This document shows, piece by piece, positions 1-11,757 of a stretch of 64,000 bases of DNA. The stretch lies in assembly GCA_910574455.1 (NCBI GenBank), contig CAJSYZ010000009.1, forward strand, positions 372,001-436,000, given 5' to 3'. Under the pieces are notes generated by a model, which worked only from the letters and a program-made list of their open reading frames with translations, did no database searches and had not been told where the DNA came from. Positions within the stretch are counted from its first letter, which is position 1. Every line of letters begins with the position of its first letter. Source of the stretch: Trichaptum fuscoviolaceum (Eukaryota > Basidiomycota > Agaricomycetes > Hymenochaetales > Trichaptaceae). The translations under genes and the position numbers were made by a program.

Positions 1-110
1 TAGGTAGCACATCTGATTTCACAAAAGAAATCAATAGATTTGAAAGCCTTCAGCGAGGTGGGAGAATAATACCAACTTGCAGATACTCTCCAGGAAATGT
101 TCAAGTAAAG
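1..110 (+). pseudogene. Possible edge fragment of a deaminase paralog
   Basis: The first bases read as a short open stretch containing INRFESL, which also occurs in the decayed deaminase paralog at about 12.19 kb in a similar acidic context. The frame then becomes uninformative and stops near position 150. This suggests that another member of the deaminase array lies to the left and its remains cross the window edge. The match is only seven or eight residues, so this is a weak call. An open stretch at 254-472 (plus) could belong to the same relic, but I recognise nothing in it. Confidence 0.25.
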
Positions 111-573
111 TCATTGATTTCAAGTTCAGCATGTGAATTATAAATCCACTCCCAATTCGAAAAGGGCACTCTGGCAATCTGTCTCGCCAGACAGGGGGCG
201 ATGTGAAACGGACAGCTGGACCGTTCACAACAAAATGAAACAAAGAAGGGAAGTTGTTAGTGGGTTTGAGAAAGAAAGAACTTGAACTCAAGTATCCGGA
301 CTTTAAATACGGCAGTCTCTGGCAGCTTGCCAGTGAGCCTGAGTGCCATCGGCCCGAAACTGAACATTTCACTCCGAGTCTCCGCGAATTGTATGAGTCA
401 GCACCGGTCAGCCATAGCAATGATAACTTGAACATCGTCTTCTTCGCAACCGCGATATCCCAAGTCATATAGATAGAATACAACATATACTACCACCAAC
501 TGTTGATAGTAAGAATGCAGAATGCTTTTGGTACTTATCTACTCTCTGATAAGTAGTCTTCTATAGCAAACAA

Positions 574-2008
574 ATGTCACACGCACCGTGGTCCAGAGAG
601 CTCAAGCTATGCGCACACTCAACGCTTGAAGAGAAGTTAACAAAGTCTTCCGGGCACTATCGTAGAGCAGGAAAAGACACCCAAGGTTTTCTGCGATATT
701 GTGCAATGGATAGCACTGTGCTTTGCTCCGGATACAGAAAACCCTGAGGACAATGTCGCAGCCTCATTAACTGCCACAGAAAGATGCATCAATATACATT
801 TGTCCGACAATAAAGGAAGCGCAGGAACACCCTATTACACGAACGTTGAGGAGGAATTCGTCCGGTCTTCTAACATCGCTTGGGAAAATAGGAGGGCCTC
901 GATTACAGCGAGCACCGGAGCCGGATACAATGTGAAGTACGACCTACTGCTTTTCGAGACCATGATGATTCAGCTTCATTGGATGAGATTGGAGTATATT
1001 ATGCATGACTTCAAGGCAGATATCTCGTTCGGGCAAGGAAAAGGAATACAGGAAAGGTTCGACGAGCTGGTTGACCGCTGGGAGAAGCACTGCAAAGAGA
1101 CAGAGCACGCCGTAACCGGTCTGGCCGACTTGAAGAGCAACCTTGCCAAGCTCATCGCAGGCGCTCCTAATGATCGTGACAATCTTGATGAAAAGGCGAA
1201 GATCAAGCTATACAAAGAATACAAAGATGCATGTGTTGCGATTGATAATTCCGAATTTACCAATCAGTCACTTGGTACAGCCAGTCTCAGAATCGCGGAC
1301 CCATATTGGTGTCATGAACTCCCCAAACGTGATATATTTTTCCTTCAAATGCTGCGCAGACGCTGTCGGCGTTTGTGCATATACAGTACTGGTGCTCAAA
1401 AATATCTTACCACTGGCTTGGACCACTTCCAGGCACGTTTCGCTCGCTCATCTACCAACCTTACGTCGCTCCTTAAATTCGAGTGGATTGGAGACAGTGA
1501 CCATGAGATTAACATAGTGCCAAAGCAGCTTACCTGGCCCGAAGGATCGATTCCTTTCATCGAATCTATTGTTGCCAGCTCAGATGACCCAGACATCAAT
1601 GCAGCAGCAAGGATCAAGAAAATTCATCAATGTTTTACCGAATTGTGGACAGAAGGCGGCATGGTGACGGTAAGACTGCATTGTGAGGTAGCGATGTTGT
1701 ACTATCTCGTGAAGAACAAGATAGATGTTGAGTTCGCGACGATTGGAACTGCAAGGTTGCCATGCTATGCATGCGAAATGTTTGTGATAGGAGCTGCGCC
1801 CACCCGCAAAGGAGCGTGGAAGCTACCGGAAAGTACAACGTTCCTTCGAGGAGACTGGACATTTACGCAGATCCATTTCGGTCCACATAAATCATGGACA
1901 AATAATGGTATCGGTCGCGTAGAAAAAGTAGCAAAGAAGGGAAGTGAGTTCGTCGTTGCGGCGCATCTGAGAGGATGGAAAGACGATGATTGTATCATGC
2001 CGTTGTAA
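574..2008 (+). CDS. OTT_1508-like nucleic acid deaminase, frameshifted near its 5' end
   Basis: Predicted zinc-dependent cytidine-deaminase-fold protein of the OTT_1508-like family, which is expanded in basidiomycetes; the substrate is unknown. The C-terminal third carries a zinc-ligand and catalytic pair, LHCEVAM near 1677-1697 (HxE with Cys in the middle), and CYAC near 1762-1773 (CxxC). About 320 mostly helical residues precede them, as in the neighbour at 2481. The catalytic frame is open from 641 to 2008 but has no ATG near its start. An ATG at 574 opens a different frame that encodes GHYR, also present in the paralog at 11.9 kb, so a single-base frameshift at about 664-700 separates the two halves. 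A sequencing error, an unrecognised intron, or a recent lesion could explain it. The catalytic residues are intact. Family assignment rests on motif order and similarity to the two neighbours. Confidence 0.7.
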
Positions 2009-2298
2009 ATGTACGTTGTGAGCAAACAGAGAACGTTCGGCGTCGGGCGAAGTTGCGAAGACAACATACAAGAGACAAACGATTTTATCGGAGTAATAGC
2101 TAGTCTCTGAATCTTGTAGCCGTATTCCGAATGGAACTCACCACATGGTAGTTGTCGTGGGATTTCTTCAGAGGATTAGTGTGGTTCTAATGAGAGTGCG
2201 AACTGAGGAGGGCGGAATCACTAACCGGCTTTTACTTTCAAGTTGCCGGCCCGGGTACTACAGCCGGGTTCAACTTGAACTCCGAATGGTACTATTGA

Positions 2299-2332
2299 CC
2301 AATGCAGTGCCAGTGGGAGAAATGTATAAATA
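2299..2332 (+). promoter_or_regulatory. Putative core promoter (CCAAT and TATA box) of the 2481 deaminase gene
   Basis: A CCAAT pentamer lies at 2299-2303 and a TATAAATA box at 2325-2332, about 150 bp upstream of the ATG at 2481. Spacing and order fit a TATA-type fungal promoter with transcription starting near 2355-2370. No start-site data are available. Confidence 0.45.
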
Positions 2333-2480
2333 CTACCCCTCAATGGCACACTCTTCCACTCAGTATTTCCCTCCCATTCAAATCCACAAGCTTAAATCGG
2401 TAAGCTGTATTGACTTAGGTGCTGTTTATCGTGACCCTCATATATTGCCAACTTGAATGCCTTAATCAAGATAGTCCAGC

Positions 2481-4019
2481 ATGCCGACATTATCCAACCA
2501 AGTACTTATAACCGCTAATCTCCGCATTACGAATAGATTGGATCGAAAACTTGTCAAACATCCTGTACTGCTGGATCCGCTATCCGAGAAGCTTTCGGGC
2601 GATATGCGTACACTTACTGTCGTCGATTGGATGGCACTGTATCTGACGGAAAGCGATGAGCCGAACGACGTAACTGCCGTCTGTCTTTCCCAGAAGTCAA
2701 CTCGAATCTCCTTGATTATTGCAACCATCGATCCGGTATCGATTGACAAGAAAAGAGTGAAAGTACATGAGCTCTTTAATCTCACCGACGCACTTGCACA
2801 GGCCAGACAGCTCACCTTCCTACAGAAAATGGAGATTATTGATAAATCACTTGCGAAGAACTGCTGGCCAAAGATATGGTCTCGCATCTCTGCATTACAG
2901 GCAGTCTTACGACGAGGAATATCAGAAAGTGTCTTGCAGAACAGCAGCAATGGCTTAGGGAGAGTCGACGAATTGTTTGGTGCTTGGAAAGCTCACCGGG
3001 ACAGTCAAGGCTTACCAGTCGACACATCTAAAGATATTCTGGAATACTGTAGGACGTCTCAGAAATCCCTCGAAGAAGCAATACAGCACTTCTTGAAGTA
3101 CTTACTGGAACTAAAAAATCCCAGCACGACTAGCCCCACGGTCCTACAGGATCGAGCAAAATGCTTAGCGAATGCCCTCTCAGTTAGCCAGAGACTTGAC
3201 CAGGCTAACTTCTTCCTGTGTTCGGCAGGGAAGGGGGAGGACTACACCTGGACAAAATCACTCAACACAAAGGATTCTCTTCTACTGCGCGACCTGTATC
3301 GAAGCTTGCAAGCAGTATACGAATACAATCTTGGTTCCCAAATGTTCGCATTAGATGGGGTCAAATTCATTCAGGACGTTATAGGTAGCACAACAGCTCC
3401 AGTGGCAGACTCGTTTGACGTAGTCTGGGTTGCGAAGCAGCATACGTACAAGCACCCTCAAGTTCATTGGCCAGCCATGTCTCCAACAGACTACATCAAT
3501 CAAATGATGCAGCGCCTAACTCATCGCATACCGTTACTGGACACGAACAGACAGGCGGTCGAACAAGAATTGTCTCAATTATGGAGCCCCGGAGCGGCGA
3601 TGGCGGGCCTGAAGGTTCATGCTGAGATGCAAATGGCTACATACCTTCTCCAACACAATGTTCCTATTATCCACGAAGCAATAGGGATTAGTGAACCTCC
3701 GTGCCCGGCATGTGGTCAATACTTGCATGGTTTGAAGTGGACGTCTCGGGACCAGTCGGAAAAGGTTGTGGATGACTGGCTTGCTCCTATGGAAGGGCTT
3801 GTGGGTGTCGGTGGAGAACATGATCGCTTACTCCGTTCGGTCAAGAACCTTACGGTTGGACTTGCGGAGAACGTTGTGGAAGCATTTCTAGTGGACAAAC
3901 AATACCCTTCAAGGGTAGGCCCTATTTGGAAAGCTCGATACTCAGCAAAATATCTACCAAGTACTTGTGGTGTCGATGTACCAATGACTAGTGATACATA
4001 CTTGGAGAGGTATCTCTAA
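2481..4019 (+). CDS. OTT_1508-like nucleic acid deaminase, intact
   Basis: A 512-residue, single-exon protein with an ATG at 2481 and a TATA box in front. The N-terminal 390 residues are mostly helical with no recognised catalytic motif. The C-terminal domain has the deaminase pair VHAEMQMA (HAE, about residues 380-387) and PPCPACG (CxxC, about residues 410-416), the standard zinc site and catalytic glutamate of the cytidine deaminase fold. The family is known from fungi and some bacteria; bacterial relatives are thought to be toxin-like effectors, but the role in fungi is unknown. There is no signal peptide, so it is probably cytosolic or nuclear. It is the only member of the local array that is complete and keeps all catalytic residues, and is the likely functional copy. 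Confidence 0.82.
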   Translation: MPTLSNQVLITANLRITNRLDRKLVKHPVLLDPLSEKLSGDMRTLTVVDWMALYLTESDEPNDVTAVCLSQKSTRISLIIATIDPVSIDKKRVKVHELFNLTDALAQARQLTFLQKMEIIDKSLAKNCWPKIWSRISALQAVLRRGISESVLQNSSNGLGRVDELFGAWKAHRDSQGLPVDTSKDILEYCRTSQKSLEEAIQHFLKYLLELKNPSTTSPTVLQDRAKCLANALSVSQRLDQANFFLCSAGKGEDYTWTKSLNTKDSLLLRDLYRSLQAVYEYNLGSQMFALDGVKFIQDVIGSTTAPVADSFDVVWVAKQHTYKHPQVHWPAMSPTDYINQMMQRLTHRIPLLDTNRQAVEQELSQLWSPGAAMAGLKVHAEMQMATYLLQHNVPIIHEAIGISEPPCPACGQYLHGLKWTSRDQSEKVVDDWLAPMEGLVGVGGEHDRLLRSVKNLTVGLAENVVEAFLVDKQYPSRVGPIWKARYSAKYLPSTCGVDVPMTSDTYLERYL

Positions 4020-6117
4020 TTATTACTAAGTAAGGCAGTATCTTCAATGAAACCTGTTGAGTTAGTATCTAGAAGAAATGAATAAGACAATAATGGTTGT
4101 TATTGGAATAATGACAAGCTCAGGAAGATACTTAAAGGATATGCAGCATTGTGTGCACTGTTTTAATTGAAATAAAGTTTATTCAATGAGGCCTTACACC
4201 CACTTCTATCACAGCAAACGATATTGGATGTTCGGATAAGGTATTTCTAAGAACTGCATCCGTTAAGAATGGGTACAGAAATTACCTTACTCAAAGAGGT
4301 TTTGAAGTTGAGTTAGTACGGGATGACTCAACTGCTTGGTGAAGGACATACAGCAGTTCCAGCTCGTCTTTGCGTCATTACAGAATGTGAGGGAAAAGTC
4401 ACAAACTCATCTAATTTTCATGATATTGACAATGGGACTGTGGGACATGACGAGCTCATATCTTTCCATCAGCAAGTCAGCTTGAGGTTTGTATTTTAGT
4501 TCCACTGACCTGAGCTATCCAAGTACACTGAGTGCAATCCGGATTCCATTGACCTGGCGAGCCGTAACGGGTGAAGGCATGGGATATTACTGAAGACAAC
4601 AGAAGGCACCAACATCACTGAATCCGGCTCAAGATTATGAATTAACAATCTACTATCTTTGTATATAGCTATTTTACCTATCTTATTCGAGCTTTCAATG
4701 TCCAATAATGTACTGCTTAATTTCCTAATAATTGTCAAATTATTACAGAAATATGATGGCCTGGTGATAATAGATATTGCATATTAAAAGTTCTTGATAA
4801 GAGCTGCTATTCTTCGTAGCTTCTATCTTACTTTATAATGTCATGGTGTTAGTAGCATATGCTTTGTCAAATTTTTGCGTGTATCTTGTGGTTAGTGGAT
4901 AGCAAAACATTTGTTTTGTAATATATATGCAGTAACTTCTGAAATTCCACATATAGTGGTAGAGTTGGTATTGATATTGCAATAATTTGACAGGAAGTAT
5001 AGGAACATTATAATGCTATTTAGTACATTAGATAAGTGTTGTAGAAAATACATAGTGTCTAACGGTCATTGTAATGAGACGATAATCACTGGTAGTCAAT
5101 GATAATCGTTGCCTGAAAAGGACTTGTGCAAAATTTAAAAAAGCATGTTACTTACATAAGTCCCAATTTAGGACCCTGGCTCAGGAGGCTTCGTCGCCTT
5201 CTTCACTCTACAGGTTGTTCTCCCTCCTCTCACGTCTTCGCTACCTAACCCTCCATCCACGAATATTCAAAAACTTGAAGTGGTGAGTCTTTGTGCCTTT
5301 CAACCAAGTTTGAATCACAGTGGCTCAATGTTACTATCGCTGACGACTATGTCGTCTTTGGAGATCCTCGACTCTCTGAACCTCTGCACGCTGGACTGGA
5401 TTGGACTGGATGAAGGCATGAGGGATACCGGGACCGGGGTTATGATGCAAATGTACGTTGAAGATGTTAAAAATCTCACATAAATCGGAGGCGATCATTT
5501 TCCTCCTGTATTACGCATATTCACTGACTGTCGTTGTCAGGGATGCTCCGACTACATAGGTCGAGGGCATTGCAGATTACGCGTTGGGAGAGAGGACCAG
5601 GATACGTTTACAAACCCTTACGAAAGCGGGGATCTTTGTGATAATATCTTCATCCGCCCCGAAGAGATGGGTTTATGTCGGATGTGATCACTCGCCGTGC
5701 GCGGATGGCATGGTGTCCCATCGACGAGTCTTGCCGAAGGAAGGTGTTGTCCATTCTTCGCATCTACGATTCAGATGAGAACACTAAGGCTAAGCCGCAG
5801 ATGGAACTTCATTAAGCCGCTGTCGACGCCGTGTTCACTCGTCATCGTCATGCCCTCCGTACATGGGCGTTTCTAGATCTTCGCGCCAACGGAAATCAAT
5901 CGCAGAAGGCAGGGAAGTGCAATCTTCTCGAGGAGTGGCATAGAAGTCTGCGGAAATGGATGTCGGTGCATCGAGGAGATCGTCGAAAATGGCGTCATCC
6001 ATTACAAGACATTGCTTATACGCGTGGCCGGCCTTGTTCGAGTTGCCTTGTGCCTCTCACGCTCTTTGTAGTCTTACTCTCGCCGTACCGAAACTTCCTG
6101 TGCTGGTTTTCGGGGTG
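4020..6117. other. AT-rich intergenic stretch without recognised genes
   Basis: Roughly 2.1 kb with only short open frames. 4020-5200 is AT-rich and densely stopped on both strands. From about 5280 base composition becomes more balanced and open frames lengthen toward the zinc-finger relic, but nothing is recognisable before the ATG at 6118. Confidence 0.5.
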
Positions 6118-6843
6118 ATGAATCAGGTTGCTGCATCCGCCCCACCCATTCCCGTCGGCCACGACACTTCAAAGGCGCTCAAGGAGAAGGAATCCAAGGA
6201 ACTCTTGTCAGGAAAGCAGGCGCATGCTCTCAAGCACCGTCGCCTCAGCTCGACTGGCCAGAAGGCTCGCCGGATGAGCGATGTAAGAGAGGCAGTGACG
6301 AGGACAGGGTGTGTGGACTTTCATTCTAACTTTTTGATTTGGACTGATGTCTTTCCTTATTGGAGGCCCGCGAACCTGCGCATTGCGGCTTCTGCGCTCT
6401 CCTCTTTAGCATTCTTCTCGCTATCTGCAGCGAGCTCAGTTCCTACACCAGTGTCTATCCCGATAAGACGCACGCGCTCTCGTTCACAGCTTAACGGCCA
6501 GAATTCTTCATTTTCGCCGTCGTCATACGACGTCAATGTTCGCTTCAACAGCATGGATCTGCACTTGCATAATCTCGGTGCTTTGGCGAGCTCTGTGCCG
6601 AACCCTCCTTTCGCGTACGCCGCCAGCAGTGTGGGGGGTGATGACATTGAAGTCGAAGTAGAGGATGACCTGGACGACAATGTCTCAGTTATCGAGAGTG
6701 TTACGGGCAACGGGGGCAAGAGGTCAAAGAAGGACGGTAAGGATGGCAAGCCAACCAAAGGCAAGAAGCGAGGGACTATTTTCAATTGTGAGAGTTGTTC
6801 GAAGGTCCGTACCCTCAATACTCTTCCTACTTGTTCCACTTGA
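6118..6843 (+). pseudogene. Truncated C2H2 zinc-finger transcription factor
   Basis: From the ATG at 6118 the frame encodes a basic Lys/Ser-rich region (KALKEKESKELL and following), a possible intron at about 6309-6364, a Ser/Pro-rich middle, an acidic patch (DDIEVEVEDD), a Lys-rich linker, and then FNCESCSKV, the first half of a C2H2 finger as in basidiomycete regulators. The frame ends at 6843 without the two zinc-binding histidines. A donor-like GTCCGT follows the lysine codon, so a further exon is possible, but I find no finger remainder in the next 400 bp. About 20 sensible codons reappear near 6960-7035, with an in-frame stop before them. Most likely a gene whose DNA-binding domain has been lost. 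Confidence 0.5.
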
Positions 6844-7348
6844 ACTCCTACCACTGGCCGTGAAACGATTTGGATTGCCCTCTCGTTGTCGTCCCTTCCG
6901 CTTCAGAGGAGATGTCCGAAGCCTAGTCGAGCACTGCTGATGACTTGGCTCCCGCAAGCAAGCTTTCTCGTTCGGAAGTCCATCTGGCCCAGGCCCTCGT
7001 CTCTCTTCCTGCGCATGTGAACCATGCGTCAGTTGTAGTGTACAATTCTATCTGTATCTAGCTTTGAGATATGATAATGAATAAAAGTCTTTCAAATCAT
7101 TGTGATACTACAATGCATTAAAATACTAGAGAATGACTTAAGGACTTCATGGTAGAGTATAATGTAAATGAGGCCTGTAATCACGCATAATTACTCATAA
7201 TAAAGCTGAGGATTACAAGCTGCCAAAAATTACAATCCGCCATAAGGAAGTCATAATGCTCCATAATGGATTGTGAGACTACAATGCCTTATCAACCTAT
7301 AGGTGACCAAAATGTACCATAGTTCGCACGAAGAATTGCGGCCAACTA

Positions 7349-8155
7349 CAGTCATGGACCGGTCCTTGTAACACCACCGGTCCTTGTAACACTCAGAGTT
7401 TATAGCCTTACACAAACCATTGAGATCGCAAATTTAGCTTAGATGCATGATAAACTACAAGCTCTGCATACACAGAAAAAATGAAGTTGATTAGTGCAGT
7501 GATGCTTGAGATAATAAGAAAACAGTGTCAGTTTTGGTAAGTTCTAAAATTCCAATAATGAACATTTAATCAAAGGGGAAATTGCTACATACTTATCATT
7601 GCCATTAATCAAGTTTGAAACACTTGTTAAAGTTCTCCTGTACATTCTGGCTCTGAATGTGCAGAAAAAATCTTGAATTCTCTTCAAAATTGTGCAGTAG
7701 AAGCATATAATGTTTGTGTTCTCTCCCTTTGCCCGAAATCCCATGCTTTCCTAATCAGGTAACTGCATCTTAGCAGCTTGATGTTTTAGCTCTGCAGCTT
7801 CGCATTTACTTTTAAATCAGTTGGAACTTCGCATGTATGTCCAAAGTACATATCTATATACTAATATTAACTTACATCTGCAGAGGTTTAAGCATAGCTT
7901 TTTGATATTTGAGAAAAGTATGATATTGAGGGCCGTGGGAAACCATTGTTACAAGGACCGGGAGGCCCCGAAAACATCCAGAATCTTGTTCATTCATTTT
8001 CAATTCTATCTGCTATCAAACAAGCTTAAAACTTTGTACACAGGCTCTTTAGTAGGTCTAGTATGAGATTCTGAGAAAAAACTGAATATAATCTTTGAGA
8101 AAGTAAGAAATCCAGAAGCCCCAAATATGGTGTTACAAGGACCGGTCCATGACTG
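7349..8155. mobile_element. Short non-autonomous DNA transposon (Tc1/mariner- or pogo-like) with perfect 27-bp TIRs
   Basis: The termini 7349-7375 and 8129-8155 are perfect 27-bp inverted repeats starting CAGTCATGGACCGG. The element is flanked by TA on both sides (7347-7348 and 8156-8157), the target-site duplication of the Tc1/mariner superfamily, whose ends also often start with CA. It is 807 bp, AT-rich, and has no transposase reading frame. Shorter internal copies of the TIR core occur at about 7374-7390 and near 7950. It fits a MITE-like deletion derivative mobilised by a transposase encoded elsewhere. Confidence 0.75.
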
Positions 8156-8479
8156 TAAGCCATTACTACAAACCCGACCATTGTCCCACATTTCAAGGTG
8201 ACATTGTGACCAATTATTTAAATTTAAGTCTATTATTGTCTATTACTAGCACATGTGGTCACATTGTGGCGGAGGATAGCCCAGTGATAATACTTGGCCG
8301 GATTCAGTGATGAAGATTAGATAGTATTACGGGGCTCGGCCATTATACTATTAAAATCCCTCCTCTTATTTTCTCCCTTGGAGGCAGAATTGGGAAGATG
8401 CGCAAATGATACCAAATAGCTACCAGTGGGAATAGGCAAGGTTACCTCATGTTTCTTACGGACCTCTCTGACAGTCTGA

Positions 8480-9065
8480 GCGGCAAGGTGACGGTTGGAG
8501 TATATTGAAAGGTGGCGATGTTGTACTATCCCGTGAAGAACAAGACGGATGTCGAGTTCGCGACGATTGGTACTACAAGGTTGCCATATTATGCACGTGA
8601 AATGTTTGAGATAGGAGCTGCGCCTACCCGCAAAGGGGCGTGGAAGCGGAAAGTACAACGTTCCTTCGAGGAGACTGGACATTTCCGCAGTTCCATTCCC
8701 AGATAATAGCATCGGTCGCGCAGAGAAAGCAGCAAATAAGGGAAGTGAGCTCGTCTTTGCGGTGGACTTGAGATGACGATTGTATCATGCCATTGTAGGA
8801 TTGCGAGGTGGATGCAAACAGAAGATGTTCGGCGTCGGGCGAAGTTGCAAACATACCAAAGACAAATGATTTTATCGACGTAGTAGCTAGCTTAATCTTG
8901 TAGCAGCCTTCAGAATGGAGCTCTTTAGAGGAAGTTGTCATTAGATTTCTTCTGAGAACGGATGGTGCTCTGAGTGGTTCCAATGAGAGGAGGGTATACA
9001 CTCAGTTGCATCACTGCTACTTAGTAGTGACCGGCTTCAAAGTTTTACTTTGCCGGCCCGGGCCG
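8480..9065 (+). pseudogene. Duplicated 3' fragment of the 574-2008 deaminase gene
   Basis: This segment is a diverged copy of about 1655-2270: the last 120 codons of the first deaminase gene plus its 3' flank. Many blocks match, for example the stretch around KNK(I/T)DVEFATIGT and the non-coding region after the stop. The copy is dead. At the HCE motif it reads Tyr, stop, Lys; both cysteines of the CxxC motif are replaced (YYAR); and small deletions break the frame after about 8700. No 5' part of the gene is present, so a partial segmental duplication occurred. Confidence 0.75.
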
Positions 9066-10560
9066 CGGCAACTTCGTAACCGGCATTTTAGTTTTCAAGC
9101 CGCAGCAGCGCGAACTCTGCCAGTGGTCCCTCATGAGTTTTTCTTCTCTTACTCGCCTTAACCCCAACCTCTAATACGCACCAGGTATCTGCCTCTTCGC
9201 CTCTGAGAATTGGTTTATACTCATATTAGTCTTTAGAAACGTCGTGTAACGAACCTTCCAATTTCGCGCAAGTCTTAGTCGATCTAAGGATGACGTGGTG
9301 GTAGTACCGTCTACTTCGATTTCATCCACCAGAATCTCCTTTCTTCAAGTAGAAGCCATCGTCAGAGTTCATCTTGGAAGAAACTCGAAAAGTTGCTCTT
9401 ACCGAGGTCATAACTGAGCCTATCTACTCCCGGACTTAATCTATACAAAGGAAGACTTGCCATGCGTTAAACGATCAAGCTGTCATCATCCGAGTTCTTA
9501 CTGTGCCGATATTTCGAAATCTATGATGTGGAATATGTGAACAGCTCTACTAAGCATTAAACTCGGATATCAATCGGCTAACCCCCTTCATGATAGTGAT
9601 GCTTGATTTACGGAAACATTGGGTCGTATCTGGCTCATCCAGCTCGCTACTTGTATCGTACCTCCAATCGTCATTCATCTAAGGAAGTCGCGGCGCCGAA
9701 TGCCGATAACATTGTTCCACTCGACGGCGGGGTATATCTAGAACTGACCTTGAACGTGTCTCGAACTCGCCAATCGTAGCCGGCCTTCTCACTGTCGGAA
9801 TACTCGGTCACTCCCAGCTCAACTCGGTCGTCTCGTAGCAACTATAGCTCCTTAGAGGTACATCTCAACCGACTATTGGTCAATCCTCAAGCGAGTCTGC
9901 GAAGAGGAAGCAGTGAAATTGACGTCAGTCAAGCTCCGGACGGGAAGAGTCGCTGGTCCGTTCGCATCTCTATGCAATTTCGAGACAATTATCTCAGCTG
10001 GATGTTCGGTACTCTATTACTCGAAAGTCTCAGATTTGGTGTTGTATTCTGTCACTATCACGCACGCGTGTTACGATAGCGAGTATCTCAGACATCGCTC
10101 ACCGACCTTCACCGACTCCGGACTCTACTAGGTATGTCAATCTGTTCGTCATTAACTCTCTCTATCTTTAACAAATCTCTTTCACGTCTTTCAGACGCCA
10201 TGAACCTCGCGCGATTCCCAAAGGAACTCGCTTCTGCCCTTCTTCATCCTCACCACTTCACTTAAGGCTCATTACTCTGATGTCTCTATCCTTTTGGACG
10301 AAAGCAGCAACGCAATCATGAAGATCAAGTTCTCGGATATTATGATATGCTGGTACACGGACTTCGAGGGCTTCCACGATTCCATGGCATGCTCTTTTGA
10401 GAACCTTCGTAGGTCAAAAAAGGAGCAGCGAAGTTCAAGACCATAGAACGTCTGCAAGCTAGGAGCTCGGAAAATCCATCGCATTCGACGTCTCACGGAT
10501 TTCGGATATTCCCAACGGGCGTGGACTTCGTACCAGGTCCCAGAAGGAACACAAACGGAA
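9066..10560. other. Intergenic, nothing recognised
   Basis: Short open frames only (the longest plus-strand ones are at 9876-10131), none with family features. The 9050-9120 part is GC-rich with several CCGG-containing inverted motifs and also occurs, diverged, near 2230-2290. The minus-strand open frame at 10272-10619 looks like a shadow of decayed coding sequence on the plus strand. Confidence 0.4.
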
Positions 10561-10599
10561 TTTAGAAGTTTCAATGTCCTTAGTGCGTTCGATGAGTCT

Positions 10600-11330
10600 A
10601 TGGTACTCGTAGTCACCAAGGACCAGCCGAAGTTATTTTATCGATTTGGGGTTCTAAGTCTCTGCATCACGATACCCGGCACTGATGGGGCGCTGATAAT
10701 GAGATGTTGCGATCAGTTCAACGTCTCGGGCTTCAAGCAGGAATCACTGGATAGAACTGGCAGCCGAGACGATTGGTTGTTGCCATTGAAGCCAGATTCC
10801 GGAACCGCAATCTCCACTCTGTGCGCTACTTTCTTCACCAATGTCGATCTATCGTTGGCTTGGCCGAGACTGGACTTCCTGCCGAACACTTTGACTCCAA
10901 GTCTATCAAGGATCCGAACCACAAGGTTCACCATGTGGCAAGAGTCGCTGTCAATCTCGATAATCAGACCCACTTCTGGTGACACATCCATATTAAGTCG
11001 ATGGAGAAGACGTTCGTATGGCTTATGGAACAAAGTCGATATATTCCTGTGCCAACTACACAAAATTGCCATGGTACACTATTTAGACCAGAAACCCGTC
11101 GTTCTGTTCGCTCGCGCACCTTTTGAATCATTTCCGCTTCCTCCCATTTCTCAGTCAATGTTCTTGTGCTCGGTTCGTCTTCCGCTGGAAACTCACTGAC
11201 TGGGAGAATCCATACGTGATAAGTGCTTTCGAAAAGAACTGCGCGAAGAGGTTACGCTCTTTCGTCACAAGCCCGCGTGTTCCGAGATGTACGTGGTATC
11301 ATCAGCTTTATGCCCGTGCACCTGTTCGAA
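10600..11330 (+). pseudogene. Decayed deaminase paralog
   Basis: The translated segment LHKIAMVHYL near 11059-11088 matches LYCKIAMVHYL of the paralog at 12.9 kb, and DWENP near 11205 matches its DWEKP, the same order as in the C-terminal domain. The catalytic HxE is lost (Leu-His-Lys at the aligned positions) and no CxxC follows. Reading switches between frames several times between 10.6 and 11.3 kb. The match is clear at the nucleotide level over about 35 bp around the IAMVHYL codons and patchy elsewhere. Confidence 0.55.
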
Positions 11331-11757
11331 GATAAACATGAAGAATGGAAGTCTCACAACGAGTACATAGCAATCAAGGATGTCGTGGTCCAACTCAACA
11401 TTGCGTCTCCCTCTCAAGGCTATTTCTATCAAGCCCAGGCTGACAAAACCATCATTTGCCGTTACCCTGCCACAGGCAAACTTACTCAGAAAGTAGCCTG
11501 GTCTGGTTACGAGACGAACCGTGGAGTCTGACCGTGGAGTCCGACGAACGAAACTTTCTTCTGCGTCTTGCTTTCGGAGACGTCGACAGCTGCGCAATTT
11601 CTGTTTATGATGCACCCGCCAGACTTTTGTGTGTAGAGCCACATCCTACAGCGGGTTACCTCCGCTGCTCCGAGCTAAAAGCGTCCTCTGTAAAGATTTG
11701 TTGTTTAGCCTGAGGTTGCCAAGGTACTACAGCGGCAAGTCACCCCCATTACTAGTA

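Noticed and set aside
11456..11713. ORF ending CCLA, another CaaX-like end
   Set aside because: The 'a' positions are not both aliphatic and the ORF lies in decayed deaminase-array DNA.
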